A stretch of 64,000 nt of DNA from an uncultured Oscillospiraceae bacterium (GTDB taxonomy: Bacteria; Bacillota; Clostridia; Oscillospirales; Oscillospiraceae), in the NCBI GenBank assembly GCA_934667095.1, contig CAKULE010000004.1, positions 1 to 64,000 of the forward strand, written 5' to 3'. Under the pieces are notes generated by a model. It ran no database searches. It saw nothing but the letters and a program-made list of their open reading frames with translations, and had not been told where the DNA came from. A program made the position numbers and the translations under genes. Shown in pieces: positions 1-7,575 of this stretch (positions are counted from its first letter, which is position 1; each line of letters starts with the position of its first letter).

Positions 1-939
1 GCCTGCCGTGGAGCCGGGAGAACCGCCAATGAGCATCAGAAGGATCATCACGCCCAGCGATGCGCCGGACATGGCGGATAGATCAACCGTGTTGAAGCCC
101 GCCGTTCTCGGCGTGACCGACTGGAACAGCGCTGCCTGAATCCGCTCTCCAAAGGGAAGGCCACCAAAGTCTACGAAGAAGAAAAACAGAGCCGGAAGGA
201 CGATCAGCGAGAACGACGTGACAAGGATGACCTTGCTCTGCATTCGATAGCGGTGGAAGTGCAGCCTGTTTTCGCAAATGTCATCCCACGTCAAAAATCC
301 GATGCCGCCGGTTATGATCAGCAGCATGATCGCGATATTGATCACCGGATTTTGGACATAACCGGTAAGGGACGGATATAAGTCATTGTTCGTCCCCAGA
401 ATGTCAAACCCTGCGTTGCAAAAGGCAGAAACGGAGTGAAATACCGCCATCCAGATCCCGTGCCATCCGTAGTCGCGGCAAAACACCGGCAGCATGGCAA
501 GCGCGCCGATCAGTTCGATTAGAAAGGTTCCCCGCAGGATGAACCTTGTCAGCCGGACGATCCCTCCCACTTTTGGCGCTGAGATAGCGTCCTGCATGGT
601 GCTGCGCTGCATCAAGGAGATCCTTCGCCCGGACAGCAGCGCAAACGATGCTGCCACGGTGACAACACCGAGCCCGCCTATCTGGATCAGCGTCAGGATC
701 ACCACTTGACCAAAGACCGACCAATAGCTGCCGGTGTCCTGCACCACAAGCCCCGTTACACAAACAGCGGAGGTTGCGGTAAATAGCGTTTCATTGAACG
801 GCGTTACACACCGGGCTGTTGTGGAGAGCGGCAGCATCAGCAGCAGCGCACCCAGCAGAATGACCCCGGCAAAGCCTAATATGATAATTTGAAAAGACGA
901 AAGGCGGCGCTTTTTGCAAACCATTTCTTCCGACATCAT
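1..939 (-). CDS. Ktr/Trk-type potassium transporter membrane subunit (partial, 3' end outside window)
   Basis: This is the channel-forming subunit of a Ktr/Trk potassium uptake system in the cell membrane. The frame stays open from the start to the window edge (313 codons), so the C-terminus is missing. The four P-loop regions of this family are recognisable in order: TSAVCVTGL, SVSAFCNAGF, SVTPRTAGF and GGSPGSTAGG, each with the filter glycine, between hydrophobic helices. The start is the first of two adjacent ATG codons, preceded by AAGGAG at 5 nt; the second ATG (936) is equally possible. It is transcribed away from a KdpD/KdpE-like sensor pair, which may control it. The cytoplasmic gating subunit (KtrA/TrkA) is not in the window. 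Family assignment is firm; Ktr versus Trk is not resolved. Confidence 0.93.
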   Translation of the reverse strand, partial: MMSEEMVCKKRRLSSFQIIILGFAGVILLGALLLMLPLSTTARCVTPFNETLFTATSAVCVTGLVVQDTGSYWSVFGQVVILTLIQIGGLGVVTVAASFALLSGRRISLMQRSTMQDAISAPKVGGIVRLTRFILRGTFLIELIGALAMLPVFCRDYGWHGIWMAVFHSVSAFCNAGFDILGTNNDLYPSLTGYVQNPVINIAIMLLIITGGIGFLTWDDICENRLHFHRYRMQSKVILVTSFSLIVLPALFFFFVDFGGLPFGERIQAALFQSVTPRTAGFNTVDLSAMSGASLGVMILLMLIGGSPGSTAG

Positions 940-1068
940 CCTCACTCCTTGTGAATCGCGCGATGGATCTATTGTGCGCAGGTTAACTGTGTATTTGTAA
1001 CATAGCATTTCTCCGGTGTAGATTCGGTAAAGAAACAAGCGCGGGGCCATATCCTCCTGCGCGGAATC

Positions 1069-1097
1069 TTGATGCGCTTCTTCTCATGGAGTATAAT
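1069..1097 (+). promoter_or_regulatory. sigma-A promoter of the kdpDE-like pair
   Basis: TTGATG (1069-1074), a 17-nt spacer and a perfect TATAAT (1092-1097). Transcription would start near 1104, so the sensor kinase must start at the ATG at 1132 and not at upstream in-frame codons. Confidence 0.8.
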
Positions 1098-1131
1098 AAA
1101 GGTGTTAAAAAGCACCTTTGGGGAGATTGCC

Positions 1132-2193
1132 ATGAAAAGCCGCCAACGACAAAAGGATATTCTATTTTCGCTCATCGTCTTTTTCAGTACCTTTGCCGTC
1201 AATTTTTTGATTCAGAAGCTCTTTACCACGCAGGCGCTGGTGCCCATGATCTTTGTGTTCGGCGTGTTTCTGATCTCACTGAAAACCCATGGGTATTGCT
1301 ATGGTATCATTTCGGCGATCGTCAGTGTGTTTGCGGTGAATTTTGCCTTCACCTATCCCTATTATGTCTTTGACCTTTTCGTAGAGGAAAGCATCCTGTC
1401 CGCCGTCATCATGCTCATCGTCGCCGTTTCCACCAGCACGCTGAACATCCGCATCCGCGATCAGGAAAAGCTGCGCTCAGAAAATGAAAAGGAGAGAATG
1501 CGCGGCAATCTGCTGCGGGCGATCTCCCATGACCTGCGCACGCCCCTCACCTCCATATACGGGTCATCCTCCACGCTGCTCTCCAAGTATGACGCACTGC
1601 CGAAGGAGCAGCAGCTCAAGCTGCTGGGAGAGATTCAGGAGGACAGCGAGTGGCTCATCCGCATGGTGGAGAATCTCCTGTCCGTCACAAGGATCGACGG
1701 CGCAAAGGTCGAGGTCGTGAAGACGCCCATTGTTCTCGATGAGTTGATCGACTCGGTTCTCATGAAGTTTTCCAAAAAGCATCCGAACCAGAAGGTCATC
1801 ACGCAGATACCGGACGAGTTTGTGGACATTCCCATGGACTCGCTTCTCATCGAGCAGGTGCTGCTGAATCTTCTGGAAAACGCCGTGTTCCACGCAAAAG
1901 GCATGACGGAACTGACGCTTTCCGTTTCCCTTGCTGGGGACAAGGCGGTATTTGAGGTCGCCGACAACGGCTGCGGCATCCCGGAGGATGCGCTTCCAAA
2001 GATTTTCACCGGAAGCTATGAAAAGTCCGCCGCGCCGGTGGACGGGACGCGCCGCAATATGGGGATCGGACTATCTGTGTGCGCCGCCATCGTCAAGGCG
2101 CACGGCAGTGACATGACCGCAGAAAACAGGAAGGGCGGCGGCGCGGTATTCCGCTTTGCGCTGGAAAGAGGAGGTGAGGACGATGGGCAATAA
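1132..2193 (+). CDS. sensor histidine kinase, short KdpD-like
   Basis: Membrane sensor histidine kinase of 353 aa. Residues about 10-110 form four hydrophobic segments of the KdpD-type DUF4118 transmembrane module. The phosphoacceptor box AISHDLRTPLTS follows at about 130-140, and then the ATPase domain with the N box (LLENAVFHA), G1 (VADNGCGIP) and G2 (MGIGLSVC). Classical KdpD is about 900 aa and begins with KdpD and universal-stress domains; these are absent, so this is the membrane plus kinase half only. The start ATG at 1132 follows GGGGAG and lies downstream of a strong promoter. Its end overlaps the response regulator by 11 nt, so the two are translationally coupled. Divergence from the potassium channel gene suggests potassium or turgor control, which is inference. 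Confidence 0.9.
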   Translation: MKSRQRQKDILFSLIVFFSTFAVNFLIQKLFTTQALVPMIFVFGVFLISLKTHGYCYGIISAIVSVFAVNFAFTYPYYVFDLFVEESILSAVIMLIVAVSTSTLNIRIRDQEKLRSENEKERMRGNLLRAISHDLRTPLTSIYGSSSTLLSKYDALPKEQQLKLLGEIQEDSEWLIRMVENLLSVTRIDGAKVEVVKTPIVLDELIDSVLMKFSKKHPNQKVITQIPDEFVDIPMDSLLIEQVLLNLLENAVFHAKGMTELTLSVSLAGDKAVFEVADNGCGIPEDALPKIFTGSYEKSAAPVDGTRRNMGIGLSVCAAIVKAHGSDMTAENRKGGGAVFRFALERGGEDDGQ

Positions 2194-2914
2194 CAAGTAC
2201 AAGATCCTGATCGTAGAGGACGAGGCCAACATCCGAAGCTTTATCAAAGCAAATCTGGAAACCAGCGACTATCAGGTGCTCTGCGCGGAGACCTGTGCGC
2301 TTGGGATAATGATGTATGCTTCCCATCATCCGGACCTCATCGTTCTGGATCTCGGCCTGCCGGATCGGGATGGCATGAGTCTGATTCAGGAGGTTCGGGA
2401 GACAGACAACGTTCCCATCATTGTACTCTCCGCTCGTTCCAACGAGAGGGACAAGGTGGAGGCGCTGGATCTGGGGGCAAATGATTATATCACCAAGCCC
2501 TTTGGCACGGAGGAATTGCTGGCCCGTATCCGCGCCGTTCTCCGCAGCCATCGGCACAGCGAAGAGAAGGAAAGTACCCCCGGCGGGAAATTCCGCCTTC
2601 AGGACTTGCTGATCGATTACAATACACGGCAGGTCTTTGTGGATAAAGAGGAGATCGACCTGACCCAGACGGAATACAACATCATGGCGTTTCTCTCCGT
2701 TCACGCCGGAAAGGTGCTGACGTATGCCGCCATCATTCGGGCGGTCTGGGGGTATTCGGACTATGGCAGCGTCAAGAAGCTGCAAGTCAACATGAAGAAC
2801 ATCCGCAAGAAAATGGGTGTGACGCCCGGCGAAAAGCGCTACATTATCAATGAGCTTGGCGTCGGATACCGTATGCTGGCGGAGGATGAAATCGTTGCGG
2901 CTTCCTTTCTTTGA
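2183..2914 (+). CDS. OmpR/KdpE-family response regulator
   Basis: DNA-binding response regulator of 243 aa, partner of the preceding kinase. The receiver domain (about 5-120) has the acidic pair in VEDEAN, the phosphoacceptor Asp in LIVLDLGLPD and the Lys in YITKPF. A winged-helix output domain of the OmpR/PhoB type follows (about 140-235), with the terminal VGYRML motif. The ATG at 2183 is preceded by GAGGTGAGG and overlaps the kinase stop. A product of this type normally binds promoter repeats of potassium transport genes; the divergent ktr-like gene is the obvious candidate target. The C-terminal tail runs about 10 residues past the usual end. Confidence 0.92.
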   Translation: MGNNKYKILIVEDEANIRSFIKANLETSDYQVLCAETCALGIMMYASHHPDLIVLDLGLPDRDGMSLIQEVRETDNVPIIVLSARSNERDKVEALDLGANDYITKPFGTEELLARIRAVLRSHRHSEEKESTPGGKFRLQDLLIDYNTRQVFVDKEEIDLTQTEYNIMAFLSVHAGKVLTYAAIIRAVWGYSDYGSVKKLQVNMKNIRKKMGVTPGEKRYIINELGVGYRMLAEDEIVAASFL

Positions 2915-2940
2915 CGAACATAAGTTGATTCTACATAATT

Positions 2941-3450
2941 TCAGTTTTCCTTCCGATTTACCTTGCTCTGCGAAAAGCCAAACTGCTCGGCAATCGCTGA
3001 AATCGGGTCAAGATACCAATAGCGGCAGATAAAAACTCGTCGCTCCATAAGAGGAAGACTCATTACAAATTCGTTGATCGCACGTTCAAGCTCTGCGGTT
3101 TCTACCTCGTGTTCTACACTTTGCCCGGACGGGACACAGTCGGCGAGTTCGTCCAGAGCCAACATGATTTCTCCGCCGCCGCGTTTGTCAGCGGTACGCC
3201 CCCGCCACTTGTCAATGGAGATTCTGCGGGTGATTTTGCCCAAGAAAGCAGAGAGAACGGCCGGCCGGTGCGGCGGCATATTCCGCCAGGCGTCAAGGTA
3301 GGTGTCATTCACGCTTTCGTCTGCCTCCTCCACACTTGAAAGAATGTGGTAGGCAATGGAATAGCAGTATTTTCCGTACTTTTTTGAAGTTTCTGTGATG
3401 GCTTCTTCGGCACGCGCCCAATAGAGATTGACGATGCGACTGTCCTCCAT
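2941..3450 (-). pseudogene. ECF-type sigma-70 factor, C-terminally truncated
   Basis: A sigma-70 family (ECF-like) factor of 169 aa. Region 2 is present (SIAYHILSSVEEADESVND, then DAWRNMPP) and so is the start of region 4 (LPLMERRVFICRYW, then AEQFGFSQSKV). Where intact relatives continue through the recognition helix (SKVKxxLxRxRxKL), this frame reads SKVNRKEN and stops. The -35 recognition helix is therefore missing, and the protein is unlikely to direct transcription. The start is the ATG at 3450, 7 nt after AGGAGG. The broken 3' end faces the end of the response regulator gene, with only 26 bp between the two stop codons, so a deletion or recombination junction probably lies here. Confidence 0.75.
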
Positions 3451-3744
3451 CCTCATTCCTCCTCTTGTTGTGATAGAGCCTCTTCGCTTGTCTACTCGAT
3501 AAATTTTTGCTTTGGTCACGGAGATTCAGATATTTTCTGTTCCGTGACGAGCATTCAAATATATCCCATTCTATCAGTGTTGGACCTGAATACAATCTAT
3601 TTTTTCTGCTACTTTATTTTTTAGAAAACTATGATATGGTACTAATTTAGTTGTTTTTTGCCGTAAAAACCAGGCGGGACGATACAAAACCCGCAAAATA
3701 TTGCCATATATGCCATTAACAAATTGGAGTAAGAGGGAAACGAA

Positions 3745-4538
3745 ATGCAAAGCGTTCAGCTCGCAGCCAGCGAAGTATAGGTCACGCTGATATTTGGCGT
3801 TATCATGTACTTGTTCAGAAATGAACTCAAGCAGAAAAAAGTCACAAAGGTCCTCATGATCGTATGCGTTGCCAGACTCCTCAGCGATGCGGTGTCGTGG
3901 GCCTTCGACGGAGTTCCCGGCCTTTTCTGGTGGATCATTACGAGATGCAGCAATTACGTCGCCTTCGTTTCCAATGACCTTGTGTCGCTGGCCTTCTCGA
4001 TATTCCTGTGGAGCCTCATCAGGAGCGTCGGGGAGAAGGCGGGCATCGTGCCGAAGGTCTATTGGGCCGTTGAAGCCGTTGCAATCGGCGCGCTGACTCT
4101 GAATCTGTATTTTTGGTGGTTTTATTCCTTGGCCTAGACGCACATTGACAATACCGAGCAGGTTCAGGACTATCCGTCCTCCGTGCGCAGGATGCGGCCG
4201 ATCTGAACGACAAATATAAGGTCTACATCATCGAATATCTCATGCCTGACATGAACGGCATCGAGACCGTCCGCAGGATACGCTGTGTGATTCATGAGGA
4301 CATGCCGATCATTGTGCTGACGGCCTATGACTGGACGGATTTCGAGCAGGAGGCCAGAGAGGCCGGTATCACTGCCTTTGACGTAAAGCCCATCTTCATC
4401 TCGGAGCTGAGAAGCGTGCTGACAAAGCCTGTTCAGGCAGAGGAACCGGACACAGAGGAGCCGCAGAATTTGTATGATTACAGCGGCAAGAGGGTCCTGC
4501 TCGTGGAGGATAACGCGCTGAACCGGGAGTTAAGGTAA
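3745..4538 (+). pseudogene. decayed hybrid sensor kinase/response regulator
   Basis: These are remnants of one large hybrid histidine kinase. From the ATG at 3745 the frame meets TAG after 11 codons (3778-3780). It then continues in frame as three to four membrane helices (YLFRNELKQ through FWWFYSLA) to a stop at 4135. The dimerisation and ATPase core is gone. From about 4197, in another frame, a receiver resumes (DLNDKYKVYIIEYLMPDMNG, then IIVLTAYDW and KPIF). Its phosphoacceptor position reads Glu (IIEYLMPD) where Asp is expected. A second receiver begins (GKRVLLVEDNALNRELR) and stops at 4538. The internal deletion, frame change, early stop and truncation together make this a pseudogene. 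Confidence 0.8.
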
Positions 4539-4576
4539 GGCAGGAATACTTTCAATGTCCGGCTACTGGACCGTAT

Positions 4577-4616
4577 AACAAAGGCCTCACGGAATACCGA
4601 GGGGCCTTTGTTTTTT
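4577..4616 (+). terminator. rho-independent terminator after the decayed sensor gene
   Basis: An AAAGGCCTC arm pairs with GAGGGGCCTTT (two-base bulge) around a 10-nt loop, followed by a T-rich run. Confidence 0.65.
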
Positions 4617-4638
4617 GCAGACTGTGATAGCGACCGAC

Positions 4639-4670
4639 AAAAAGCGCTTGTATTAGCAGGCGCTTTTTTC
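4639..4670. terminator. bidirectional terminator
   Basis: AAAAAGCGC and GCGCTTTTTT arms flank a 12-nt loop, giving a T tract on both strands. It lies between converging transcripts: the remnant sensor gene (+) and the MaoC gene (-). Confidence 0.6.
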
Positions 4671-4707
4671 TATGCTCGGTCTGTTGGACGGGACGGGAGG
4701 AGGCACG

Positions 4708-4757
4708 ACAGAGCAGGAGGCGGAGCCGATCAAGACCGGCTCCGCCTCCTGCTCTGT
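4708..4757. repeat. 20-bp perfect inverted repeat
   Basis: Two perfect 20-bp arms (4708-4727 and 4738-4757) around a 10-nt spacer (GATCAAGACC). As RNA it would form a very stable stem. No T tract follows on either strand, so it is not a standard terminator. It lies about 100 bp downstream of the MaoC stop codon. Confidence 0.8.
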
Positions 4758-4856
4758 ATAAGGAAGATAAGGAAGAAAGAAGATTACGATTACAAACAGA
4801 AGTGTGTCAGAAGTAAAAGAAGGTTGTTTACAAACAGATTGGGCAGGGGAGAGGCT

Positions 4857-5276
4857 TTAGGCCTTGGGGGGCATGACGGTGGCGAAGCCGGTGATGACCT
4901 GCTCGCCCTTCTGGTTGGTGACGACGGTCTCCAGCTTCAGGCGGTTCTTCTCCTCGTTGCGCTCCACCACGGTGGCGGTGGCGGTGACGGTGTCGCCGAT
5001 GTAGACGGGCTTGACGAAGCGCAGCTCCTGACCCATGTAGATGGTGCCGGGGCCGGGCAGGTACATGCCCAGAACGGCGGAGATGAAGCCGGCAGAGAGC
5101 ATGCCGTGGGCGATACGGCCGTGGAACATGCCCTTTTCAGCCTCAACGGCATTGATGTGGGCGGGGTTGAAGTCACCGCTGTAACCGGCGAACAGAGTGA
5201 TGTCGGCCTCGGTGATGGTCTTGGTGAAGCTGGCGCTGTCGCCCAGCTTGATCTCCTGCATGGTCAGACCTTTCAT
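4857..5276 (-). CDS. MaoC-like (R)-specific enoyl-CoA hydratase
   Basis: Small hot-dog-fold protein of 139 aa in the MaoC/PhaJ family, which hydrates 2-enoyl-CoA to (R)-3-hydroxyacyl-CoA. The hydratase motif is visible as SGDFNPAHIN (Asp and His of the active site), followed by FHGRIAHGML. The single-domain length is normal for the family. The ATG at 5276 (MKGLTMQE) is used here; the ATG at 5261, with AAAGG 7 nt upstream, is an alternative. Its promoter lies at 5394-5422, divergent from the KAS III/transporter operon, and carries the same 17-bp operator-like repeat as that operon's promoter. This ties it to the same regulon. The natural acyl-CoA substrate is unknown. Confidence 0.88.
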   Translation of the reverse strand: MKGLTMQEIKLGDSASFTKTITEADITLFAGYSGDFNPAHINAVEAEKGMFHGRIAHGMLSAGFISAVLGMYLPGPGTIYMGQELRFVKPVYIGDTVTATATVVERNEEKNRLKLETVVTNQKGEQVITGFATVMPPKA

Positions 5277-5373
5277 AATACAGAACCTCGATTCGATAAG
5301 ATTTAGGAACCTCTCTGTCATTGTACATCAAGCATCAGCTGATTGCAAGAAGATAGATGCACAACAACAATAA

Positions 5374-5389
5374 TTGAATCACCCTTCAT
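5374..5389. promoter_or_regulatory. operator-like palindrome, copy 1 (MaoC promoter)
   Basis: TTGAA-N6-TTCA within a 17-bp sequence (AATTGAATCACCCTTCA, 5372-5388) repeated exactly at 5513-5529. It sits immediately downstream of the -10 box of the minus-strand MaoC promoter, where a bound repressor would block initiation. The TetR protein encoded at 14704 is the likely binder (inference). Confidence 0.6.
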
Positions 5390-5393
5390 GTTT

Positions 5394-5422
5394 ATCATAG
5401 CGTGCGGCGAGTGACTTGTCAA
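5394..5422 (-). promoter_or_regulatory. sigma-A promoter of the MaoC gene
   Basis: Reading the minus strand: TTGACA (5422-5417), a 17-nt spacer and TATGAT (5399-5394). This is a near-consensus promoter. Confidence 0.8.
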
Positions 5423-5474
5423 GATGCTTTTAGCAAACTTGAATAAAAAATTTTAGGGAATGGCTAAAAATGTG

Positions 5475-5503
5475 TTGACAAATGAGCTGGCATGCGATAT
5501 TGT
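5475..5503 (+). promoter_or_regulatory. sigma-A promoter of the KAS III/ABC transporter operon
   Basis: TTGACA (5475-5480), a 17-nt spacer and TATTGT (5498-5503). It is followed by about 150 nt of untranslated leader before the ATG at 5652. Confidence 0.75.
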
Positions 5504-5514
5504 AAAATCAGAAA

Positions 5515-5530
5515 TTGAATCACCCTTCAA
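5515..5530. promoter_or_regulatory. operator-like palindrome, copy 2 (operon promoter)
   Basis: TTGAATCACCCTTCAA, a TTGAA-N6-TTCAA palindrome, placed at about +5 to +20 of the operon transcript. It is the second copy of the 17-bp repeat, in the mirrored position to copy 1. Confidence 0.6.
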
Positions 5531-5558
5531 TTTTCTTTGACGAGATTCAGATTTGTAT

Positions 5559-5574
5559 GTGAATCGGGATTCAC
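5559..5574. promoter_or_regulatory. operator-like palindrome, copy 3 (operon leader)
   Basis: GTGAATCGGGATTCAC is a perfect palindrome with a 2-nt centre, extended by further pairing on both sides. It shares the TGAA-N6-TTCA skeleton of copies 1 and 2 and lies 28 bp after copy 2. Confidence 0.5.
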
Positions 5575-5651
5575 GTACAGAAAGGCCGCTTTCCGGCCAA
5601 GCAGTGCGCTTTGGGGCGCGAATCATATGAGAACTGGAGGATACTCAAATT

Positions 5652-6677
5652 ATGGATAAGAAACCGAACGTGGGGATTGTTGGTCTGGGCGTCTATCTGC
5701 CGAAGAACAAGATGACCGCCAAGGAGATCTCTGAGGCCACTGGCGGCAACTGGACTGAGGACGCCGTGATCAACAAGCTGGGTATTGTGGAGAAGTACGT
5801 CCCCAGCAACGACCCCTGTGACGGCTCTCAGGAGATGGGCGCACTGGCTGCGCTGGACTGCCTGAAGAACACCGGCGTGGACCCGCTGGAGATCGACGCG
5901 ATCCTCTGCATCACCGAGGAGTGGAAGGAGTATCCTCTGACCACCTCCGCCTGCTACGTGCAGGACCGCATCGGCGCCAAGAACGCCTGGGGCATCGACG
6001 TGCAGAACCGCTGCTGCACCTGCGTGTCCGCCATGGAGCTGGCCAAGGATATGCTGATCGCTGATGACGAGCTGAATACCGTCCTGGTCTGCGGCGGCTA
6101 CCGCAACTGCGACTGCATCGACTACACCGACAACGGTGTGTCCTTCATGTTCAATCTGGCGGCCGGCGGCGGCGCCGTTCTGCTGAAGAAGAATTACGGC
6201 AAGAACCTGCTGCTGGGTACCCACCTGATGACCGACGGCTCCGTGGTCCATACCTGCGGTGTCAAGGTCGGCGGCCAGCGCGAGCCTGTCTCCGTGGACA
6301 ACATCAAGGAGTTCGGCATGCTGCGCCTGATGGATTCCGCCAAGATGAAGGGCCTGCTGAACACCGTGTCCATGCCCAACTGGTATCACTGCATCGATGA
6401 GGCGCTCCGCAAGGCCGGTAAGACCCGCGCGGACATCAATTATCTGGACATCCTGCACATCAAGCGCTCCGGTCATCTGGGCATGCTGAAGGATCTGGGG
6501 CTCACCGAAGACCAGACCATCTATCTGGAGAACTACGGCCATGTGGGCCAGATCGACCAGATCCTGTCCCTGAAGCTGGCGCTGGAGCAGGGCAAGGTCA
6601 AGGATGGCGATGTTGCCGTCATGATCGCCGCCGGCATCGGCTATACGTGGGCAGCCAACGTCATCCAGTGGGGGTGA
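5652..6677 (+). CDS. KAS III (FabH)-like thiolase-superfamily enzyme
   Basis: Thiolase-fold protein of 341 aa related to 3-oxoacyl-ACP synthase III. The candidate nucleophilic Cys lies in DVQNRCCTCVSAM (about 115-127), a region unusually rich in Cys. The second catalytic residue aligns with His of LHIKRSGH (about 275). At the third position, where FabH has Asn (YGNTSAAS), this protein reads YGHVGQID, giving a probable Cys-His-His set. The first gene of a long operon, it starts at an ATG 11 nt after GGAGG; the transporter follows 7 bp later. Position in a transport/CoA-transferase cluster argues for acyl-CoA condensation or its reverse in catabolism, not fatty acid initiation. The exact reaction is unknown. 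Confidence 0.8.
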   Translation: MDKKPNVGIVGLGVYLPKNKMTAKEISEATGGNWTEDAVINKLGIVEKYVPSNDPCDGSQEMGALAALDCLKNTGVDPLEIDAILCITEEWKEYPLTTSACYVQDRIGAKNAWGIDVQNRCCTCVSAMELAKDMLIADDELNTVLVCGGYRNCDCIDYTDNGVSFMFNLAAGGGAVLLKKNYGKNLLLGTHLMTDGSVVHTCGVKVGGQREPVSVDNIKEFGMLRLMDSAKMKGLLNTVSMPNWYHCIDEALRKAGKTRADINYLDILHIKRSGHLGMLKDLGLTEDQTIYLENYGHVGQIDQILSLKLALEQGKVKDGDVAVMIAAGIGYTWAANVIQWG

Positions 6678-6684
6678 GTAGTTA

Positions 6685-7560
6685 ATGGGCACCTTTCTCC
6701 AAGTCGTACTGAGAAGTTTGGAGACGGGCGGAGTTTACGCGCTGGCGGCACTGGGTATCATCATTATTTTCCGTACCAGTAACATCACGCACTTTGCTCA
6801 GGGCTCCATGGGTATGTTCAATACCTTCGTGGTGGCTACTCTGGTTGCCAAGACGAACCTTCCCCTCTGGGCGGCCACCCTCTGCGGCCTCTGCACCGCC
6901 ATCGTGCTGGGCTGCCTGGTGGACTTTGTGATCATCCGCCGCACCAAGCGGGTGTCCCCGGTGGCCAAGCAGATCATCACGCTGGGCCTTATCATGGTCT
7001 TCGTGGGCCTTGCGCCCATGCTCTTCGGCGTGGACCCCCTGAAGCTGCCCCGCTTCATCGAGAGCGGCGAGCTCAGCATTGCCGGTGCGCACCTGACCTA
7101 TAATGGCCTGTTCAACATTGTGCTGGGCATCGTGCTGATGCTGATCCTCTTCTATGTGCTTCAGAAGACCAAGATGGGCATTGCCATCCGCACCACTGCT
7201 TCTAACGAGCCTGTGGCCCGCCTGATGGGCGTACCCACCCGCAACGTGACCCTGTTCGCATGGGCTTTGGCTGCCTGCCTCGGCTGCCTAGCCGGCGTTA
7301 TGATCGCGCCCACCACCTCCGTGACGCCCAACGTCATGGACTCCGTGCAGGTCAACGCCCTGATCGCCTGCGTGCTGGGCGGCTTCCAAACCTTCTACGG
7401 TCCCATCCTCGGCGCGTACATCATCGCTGTCGGAACCAACCTGCTGACGCTGTATGTCTCCTCCGTCTGGGGCGGACAGCTCATGTATCTGCTGGTCCTT
7501 CTGTTCATCGTCTTCCGTCCGCAGGGACTGGTGGGCAAGAAGTTCATCAAGAAAGTGTAA
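6685..7560 (+). CDS. ABC transporter permease, LivH family
   Basis: Inner-membrane permease of 291 aa in the branched-chain amino acid/hydrophobic amide (HAAT) ABC family. Hydrophobic segments span almost the whole length, and the family features GGVYALAALGI near the N-terminus and CVLGGFQTFYGPILGA near residue 230 are present. The ATG follows GGGGGTGAG by 6 nt. It pairs with the LivM-type permease that follows at 16 bp. HAAT systems move amino acids, amides, urea or aromatic and alicyclic carboxylates; the neighbouring CoA and hydrolase genes favour a carboxylate here, which is inference. Confidence 0.92.
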   Translation: MGTFLQVVLRSLETGGVYALAALGIIIIFRTSNITHFAQGSMGMFNTFVVATLVAKTNLPLWAATLCGLCTAIVLGCLVDFVIIRRTKRVSPVAKQIITLGLIMVFVGLAPMLFGVDPLKLPRFIESGELSIAGAHLTYNGLFNIVLGIVLMLILFYVLQKTKMGIAIRTTASNEPVARLMGVPTRNVTLFAWALAACLGCLAGVMIAPTTSVTPNVMDSVQVNALIACVLGGFQTFYGPILGAYIIAVGTNLLTLYVSSVWGGQLMYLLVLLFIVFRPQGLVGKKFIKKV

Positions 7561-7575
7561 AGGAGGGGGAACGTC

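Noticed and set aside
4708..4757. Terminator of the MaoC gene
   Set aside because: The stem is perfect, but no T tract follows on either strand; the nearby 4639-4670 hairpin is the better terminator.
5372..5529. The 17-bp direct repeat as a mobile-element attachment or target-site duplication
   Set aside because: The 124 bp between copies hold only two promoters, and the repeats are palindromic and placed at start sites, so operators explain them better.
5584..5598. Small hairpin (GGCCG-N5-CGGCC) in the KAS III operon leader as a terminator or riboswitch
   Set aside because: Only 5 bp, no T run and no recognisable riboswitch elements around it.
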